Below, one piece after another: positions 57,301 to 63,300 of a stretch of DNA of 64,000 bases. The stretch's first letter is position 1, and each line of letters starts with the position of its first letter. Both the position numbers and the translations under genes were made by a program. Under the pieces are notes generated by a model. That model had not been told where the DNA came from. It did not search any database and saw only the letters and a list, made by a program, of their open reading frames with translations. The stretch comes from Perca fluviatilis (Eukaryota; Chordata; Actinopteri; Perciformes; Percidae): NCBI RefSeq assembly GCF_010015445.1, contig NC_053128.1:8417840-8481839 (forward strand). The letters run 5' to 3'.

Positions 57301-60300
57301 GACACACACACACACACACAGCACTTTGATTATTGTTTTTATGGCTTAAAGGATTTATTTCCTTACTTGCATCGCATTATATTCCTTATTGGAAACTATC
57401 TGAACAGCGACACAGCCATTAGTGTTCCACCTGTCACTTTATGTTCAAACAAAATATTAAATGTATTTATAAAAGTTATGTCTTTATTTTTGCAATAAAC
57501 ATTCACATTTAGCAACCTGAGAGTACCTACCTGAGAATGCCAGTTTTTAAATTTAGCATGTTTTGCTCATACCAATGTGTGTTTGTTTGTGTAGTGAGAA
57601 TGACCGAGTGGTGCAGGTGAACGCCATCCCCATGGACGGGGCCATCCACTCCTTCGCTGTCCAGACCCTCAGGAAGTGTGGCAAAGTAGCAAAGATTGTA
57701 AGTACAACTTTTGCTTTGTTATTTGAACCTGACCTGATGCATGTTGGGGGTTTGAAACTTCATATTCATTGATCCTGCCTCTCTCCTTGTATTTCCTCTC
57801 TCTTTTTTCCAGCTAAGAAAAGAAATGTATTGAAATGTTTGTTGTGACCTCTGACCTGACCTTTTTTTTCTTTTGATCAACAGACAGTCAAGAGGCCCAG
57901 GAAGGTTCCAGTCAATCTATTGAACCGTCCCCCGTCACCTGATGACCGAGTCTTCAACAACGACTACAATGACGATTACTACGAGCAGGACCGCCGTAGT
58001 ATGTACAGCAGCCGGAGTGGAGGTGGGCGGGACCACAGCCTGGAGAGGGAGCGAGGCGGGGGAGGCTACATGGATTCTGGCTACCAAACACGTGAGCGTG
58101 ACTACGACAGGGACTATGACCGGCGGGAACGTGGTAGAGGCACAGAGAGAGACCTGAGCCCGGACCGGCAGTACAAGAGAGATGGCAGCAGAGGTCGCAC
58201 TTTGGACCGAGAACGCAGCCCGGATCGCCCCTACAAGGGGGACCACATGCCCGTGCGCGACTACAGCCCGGACAGGAGGTACCGCAGCGAGCACGCGTTA
58301 GACAGAGACCACAGTCCCGACCGGCGCTACCGCAGCGAGCGAACGTTGGACCGCACCGACAGCCCAGACCTGCGCTACACACGTGACAGCCCTGCACGAG
58401 GCCGCGGCCGCGACCGCAGCTTCGAACGAGGACGGGAACCCATTCCCAGTGACCTGAGGAAGTACGAGGAGCCGCCAAAGCGGAGTGGGAGTAGAGACCG
58501 TCTGGAGCGCTCCCCGTCACCTGTCGCCATGCCCATCCCTCTGCCCCGCCCCACCCGGGACCTGGAGCCACTAGAGAAACCCATGAATGTGCTGCTGCTG
58601 AAGAACCGGCCAAACGAAGGTGTGAAACTAACTAATCTTGTGACTGTTGTTAGGCTGTTTGATTCCATTTTCACAACAAAATATATAGTTTTAAAACAGC
58701 TATTTTTTATTTATTTTTTTCTTCTCTTTCAAGGAAGTCTGGGTGTCTTTTTTTTGTAGGATGTAAAGCCTGTTTATGTGTTGATACTATACAAAGAGGA
58801 TTTTTTTTATCCATCTTTTCCAGAGTATGGCCTTCGTCTTGGCAGTCAGCTCTTCATCAAAGAGATGACCAGCACAGGACTCGCCAGCAGAGATGGGAAC
58901 CTGCAGGAAGGGGACATTATTTTAAAGGTAGGGTCAAGGTTTTTCCTCAAAGTGCAGATTGTGAACAAGCTTCGTGTCAGATAATGATTATTGATTGATG
59001 TCTCATTATTCTTTTGTTAATATTTAAACTCCAACTTCTGGTGCAGGGGCTGAGTTTAGCCATTTAGGATGCTGTGTATTTTATTTGAAAAAAACAACAA
59101 CAAAAACTAAGATTTCTTTCTTGTTTTTAAACTTCTCATAATCTCTCTCTCTCTCTCTCTCTCCCCCCATATCAATACTGTTGCATTGTTTCTTTGTAGT
59201 TAGTGCAGTGATTAGCATCTGACTGGCTCCTGTTCTCCTCTCTGTCAGATTAACGGTACGGTGACAGAAAACCTGTCACTCAGCGACGCAGGGAAGCTGA
59301 TCGAGAAGTCCCGCGGGAAGCTGCAGCTGGTGGTGCAGAGAGACAAACGGCAGGTGCTGATCCGAGTCCCCCCAATGGCGGACAGCGACTCGGAAATCGA
59401 TGGTGAGAGACACTTGAAACTGAAAAGCAGCAGGTCCTATCCAGAGTAAAGGCAAACCCTAACGAGTGGCCGCCTTCATCGTATATATAAACCCACTGCG
59501 AATATGAACCTCATATTTAACTGTAGAAAAATTGGAGCTGTTGTTGTATTTGTCCATTAAACTTGTCTTCCCTTCATAAAATAAAAGGTGTACAAACACA
59601 TCAGGTTTTATTATTTATATGTGTACAAATATTTGACCAAGCAGTACTGGCACTAACCAGAGATTCACCATATTATCTTCATTATTCTTTCACCGTCATG
59701 ATTACTCACTCTTTTATACCTGGTTTTAATGTCACATGACCAGACGGCGTGCTGTGATTGGTAGGAACCAATCTAGAAAAATGGTGTGAGTGGATTGTTC
59801 ACTGACCAAATGTTTGCGGGGGGGGGGGGAGATAGCCGGAAGACTTGTGACCCACTTTCTGTGGTTTTAGGACTCAGTGTGTGTGTGTGTTTCTGTATGT
59901 GTGAAAGTGCTCCCCCGCCTCAGGCAGGGTGACCTAATCCCCCATCATAATCCTGCTAGTGGATATGACAAAATTTCATTATGGTAAGGTTGGCACCGCA
60001 GCAGCCCTCTGGTTTTTGCCGTCCAGTATCCCTCTCTGTAAAGACTTCTGAGAACAATAGGGACTGATTGTGTGTGTGAGGAGTTTCAGCTCTGCAAGGT
60101 TTAAATCACCTTAAGTGCATCTACTTAATTTTGCTTTGTAATGGATTTCTACGCTTCATCAATCAAGCCATGCTAAAGTACAAATAATCTATCCTTTGTT
60201 TCTAAACGTCAAGATCCTTGGAGCGGGTAGTACATATTATGACTGGGCGTACTTCACTTTGTAGTGATGTGACCTTTATTTATGTGCCACCTTGTGTGTG

Positions 60301-63300
60301 TGTGTGTGTTTGTGCCCTTTCCTGCTTCCATGACCTGTGGGCCATTTGAATTGTGTAAAAGCCATGTTATGTAATTTAAGAAGAAATTCTACATTTTACT
60401 TTTACTTACTCTTGTGTTTAGTCTCCTTTTTATATTACCTGAACGTGAAGGCAATATGAAACCCAAAGGCATCACAGACACCTCTTTGAACTTGCTTGTT
60501 CATGTGTGTTGCAGATATCTCCGAGATTGAGTCGTACCGCTCCTACTCTCCACAGGATGACCGGCGGGGCCACCACTCCGACCTCTCCTCCCACTCCTCC
60601 AATGAGAGGCTAAGAGAGAAGCCCAGGTAAGCGGTCGTTAAATCTAGAGCCAAGGAAGGAATTATTTCCCTTACCTTAAGTTTAACTGCTTGATTTTAGA
60701 GTTTTGTTTTTAACAAAGGAAAGCCATAAAGAGTCCACTAAGATATCCCATTCAAGTCATTTCATTATCTTTGTGTGATTAATACAGCAGAAAAATCGGG
60801 ATATGCTGGATTATGTTTTTTTTGTTTCATGGAGCTTAGCTAAGCCATCACATTAAATAGATTTACAGTGGTGATCATTATGTTTTTCCTTTTGCATCAA
60901 CTAAGTGCTATTACGTTTAGCTGTATATTTATTTTTATCACCCATTTTAGTCTTAACCTGATAGTATCGACTGACTTTGGGGGCTCGGGTTTGGGGGTTT
61001 CAGGGGTTATTGAGGGATGACATGCAGCAAAGGTCCTGAGCTGAACTGACTCACCAGAATGTCCTATTAAAGAGACTTATTCTGAATTTGTATAATTACC
61101 AGAGAGGACCCACCCAACAGACTGGCAAAAATGGGCGCCATGCCAACACCATTCAGAATTCCAGACAGGGCTGTAGAAGACATGCCCCCTTTGTCGGCAG
61201 AGAGGGAGGAGCCCCGACCAGAAACGCCACCAGGTATTTCTCCTTCTCTTTTATATAAAGCTTTGATCATTAACCAGGTTTAAGTAGATGTAAATGCTGC
61301 AACTTGTCAATTTTAACATGTTTTTTTTCTGTGTCTGCAGTACTAGCAGCCACTGTAGTCCCAAGGGTTCATGCTCCTCCTAAGGTGCCCCTAAAGCCAA
61401 GCATAGAGGACCTGGAAGTGTATGGGTCAGTATATCACAAATACTTATTCAGGGTGTCACCGTCTAGATTTTTGACCACACATCCGTTTCGTCTCTCTCT
61501 GGGTTCATCTGGGCATGTCCATTCATTTTAGTTTTGTTGAGGTTTTATACAATTGTGTAGCCTTCCAGTAGTGTTCATTATGCCAAACATTCATATTTTG
61601 GTGGAAGTAAGTATGTTTTAACGTCAAAATGCTGTTTTCCCAAGCTAAGAAATGTTCCGCACGTGACCTGATGTAGCTTTCTGTATGGTGACTTTGCTTC
61701 AGAACAGTACAGTAACTTGAATGGCAGTCAGCACGGCCCCATTTTTGGAGAAGTGGACAGGAAGCTAAGCAATGTACTGCTGTGGACGCCACGTTAGGTC
61801 GGATCTGAAAGTCCGAAAGCAGTATGTACTGCTGTGGACAGGTACCAGCAAAAACATATCTTAGCCACTTAAAAACGGACCACCTAAAAAAAAATATATA
61901 TATTTTCACCGTTTTACCTTACCATCAGACAGCCCTTTCAGCCGGGGAACTGAAGCAGTTATTTCGCTCTCTTCAAATCTACCGGACTCCAAACGTGTGG
62001 CTAAAGCTGAGTGGGTGTTCTCATTTGAAAAACCATGAAAAGAACACAGATGGACCCGGCCTTTAAGCCAGAGACCCATAGTGAAAATTGTATATGAAAG
62101 AATTTCCTTTCTTTCCTTTATGTATGTGTAAAATGGGATCTTGCTTTCATCACCCAGGCCAAACACAGTGATGGTGCGTTTCCAGAAAGGTGACAGTGTG
62201 GGTATGAGACTGGCAGGGGGAAATGATGTTGGCATCTTCATTGCTGGTGTTCAGGAGGACAGCGCAGCTGAGCAGGAGGGTCTCCGCACAGGAGATCAGA
62301 TCATGAAGGTGAGACTTATCTTATTCAACAACAAAAACGGCAGAGGAAACCTTATTTTGACTCAATAGTAAAGACACAGAGTTTGTTCATCAGGATCCCC
62401 ATTAGACTCTGACCAGGATGTAGGCACCAACTATTGAACAGTACTGTAAACATAGCATAATGACAAAAGAATAATAAGAGAGAGGCTAAATTAAAATTAT
62501 GTATCAACAAAATCATTAAAGGCACAATCCATGTTGTAAATGTAAACCAAAGGCAGGATTAGAATCAACTATCACCCCAAACATTGATGGGCAGAACTGA
62601 GAAGTAATCAGCCCTTTTTTTAAGCTTGTGCTGGTGTTCAGGTATCTTATTCTTTTGTGTAAAAAATGTCCCATTTGATCAGCTGGTTATGTTGTATTTA
62701 AGTATTTTCTATACTATACCACTCTCTTTTATGGTATCTCTTAAATGTTGTGTCTGTTTCAGGTGAACAACATGGACTTCAGAGGCATGGTGCGTGAGGA
62801 TGCTGTCCTCTACCTCCTGGAGATTCCCAAAGGAGAAGATATAACCATTCTTGCTCAAAGCAAACCTGAAGGTACTATACTCTACATGTAGTTAGAGAAT
62901 TGTAGTGGAACCCCAATTGAGCCTTGTGGTACACTAAATCCACTTTACAGGGGGTGAGGTTGAGTAATTTATTTCCCACCCGTAGTCTGAGGTCATTAGG
63001 TCAGAGGCTATTAGTGGTTCCCCGCACTCATTTTAAAACTAGAGGGGATCGATCATTCCAAGCAGTGGCTCCTAGGCTGTGGAATGCCTTGCCTCCCTTT
63101 CTACGTTGTGTGAATTATGTCAAATCTTTTAAAAAGCAATTGACGATAGGCTTTTAGTTAGTCAAGGTTTTTTTATGGTTCTTTGTTATGTATTTTATTT
63201 GTATTTACATTTTCTTGTATTTCAATTTTTTGTATTGTATTACATTTTATTGTGAAGCACTTTGTGATTTTCATCTGTGAAAGGTGCTATACAAATGAAC

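Noticed and set aside
57954..58613. 219-codon open frame on the minus strand
   Set aside because: Antisense shadow of the GC-rich tjp2 linker exon; the + strand frame is clearly ZO-2.
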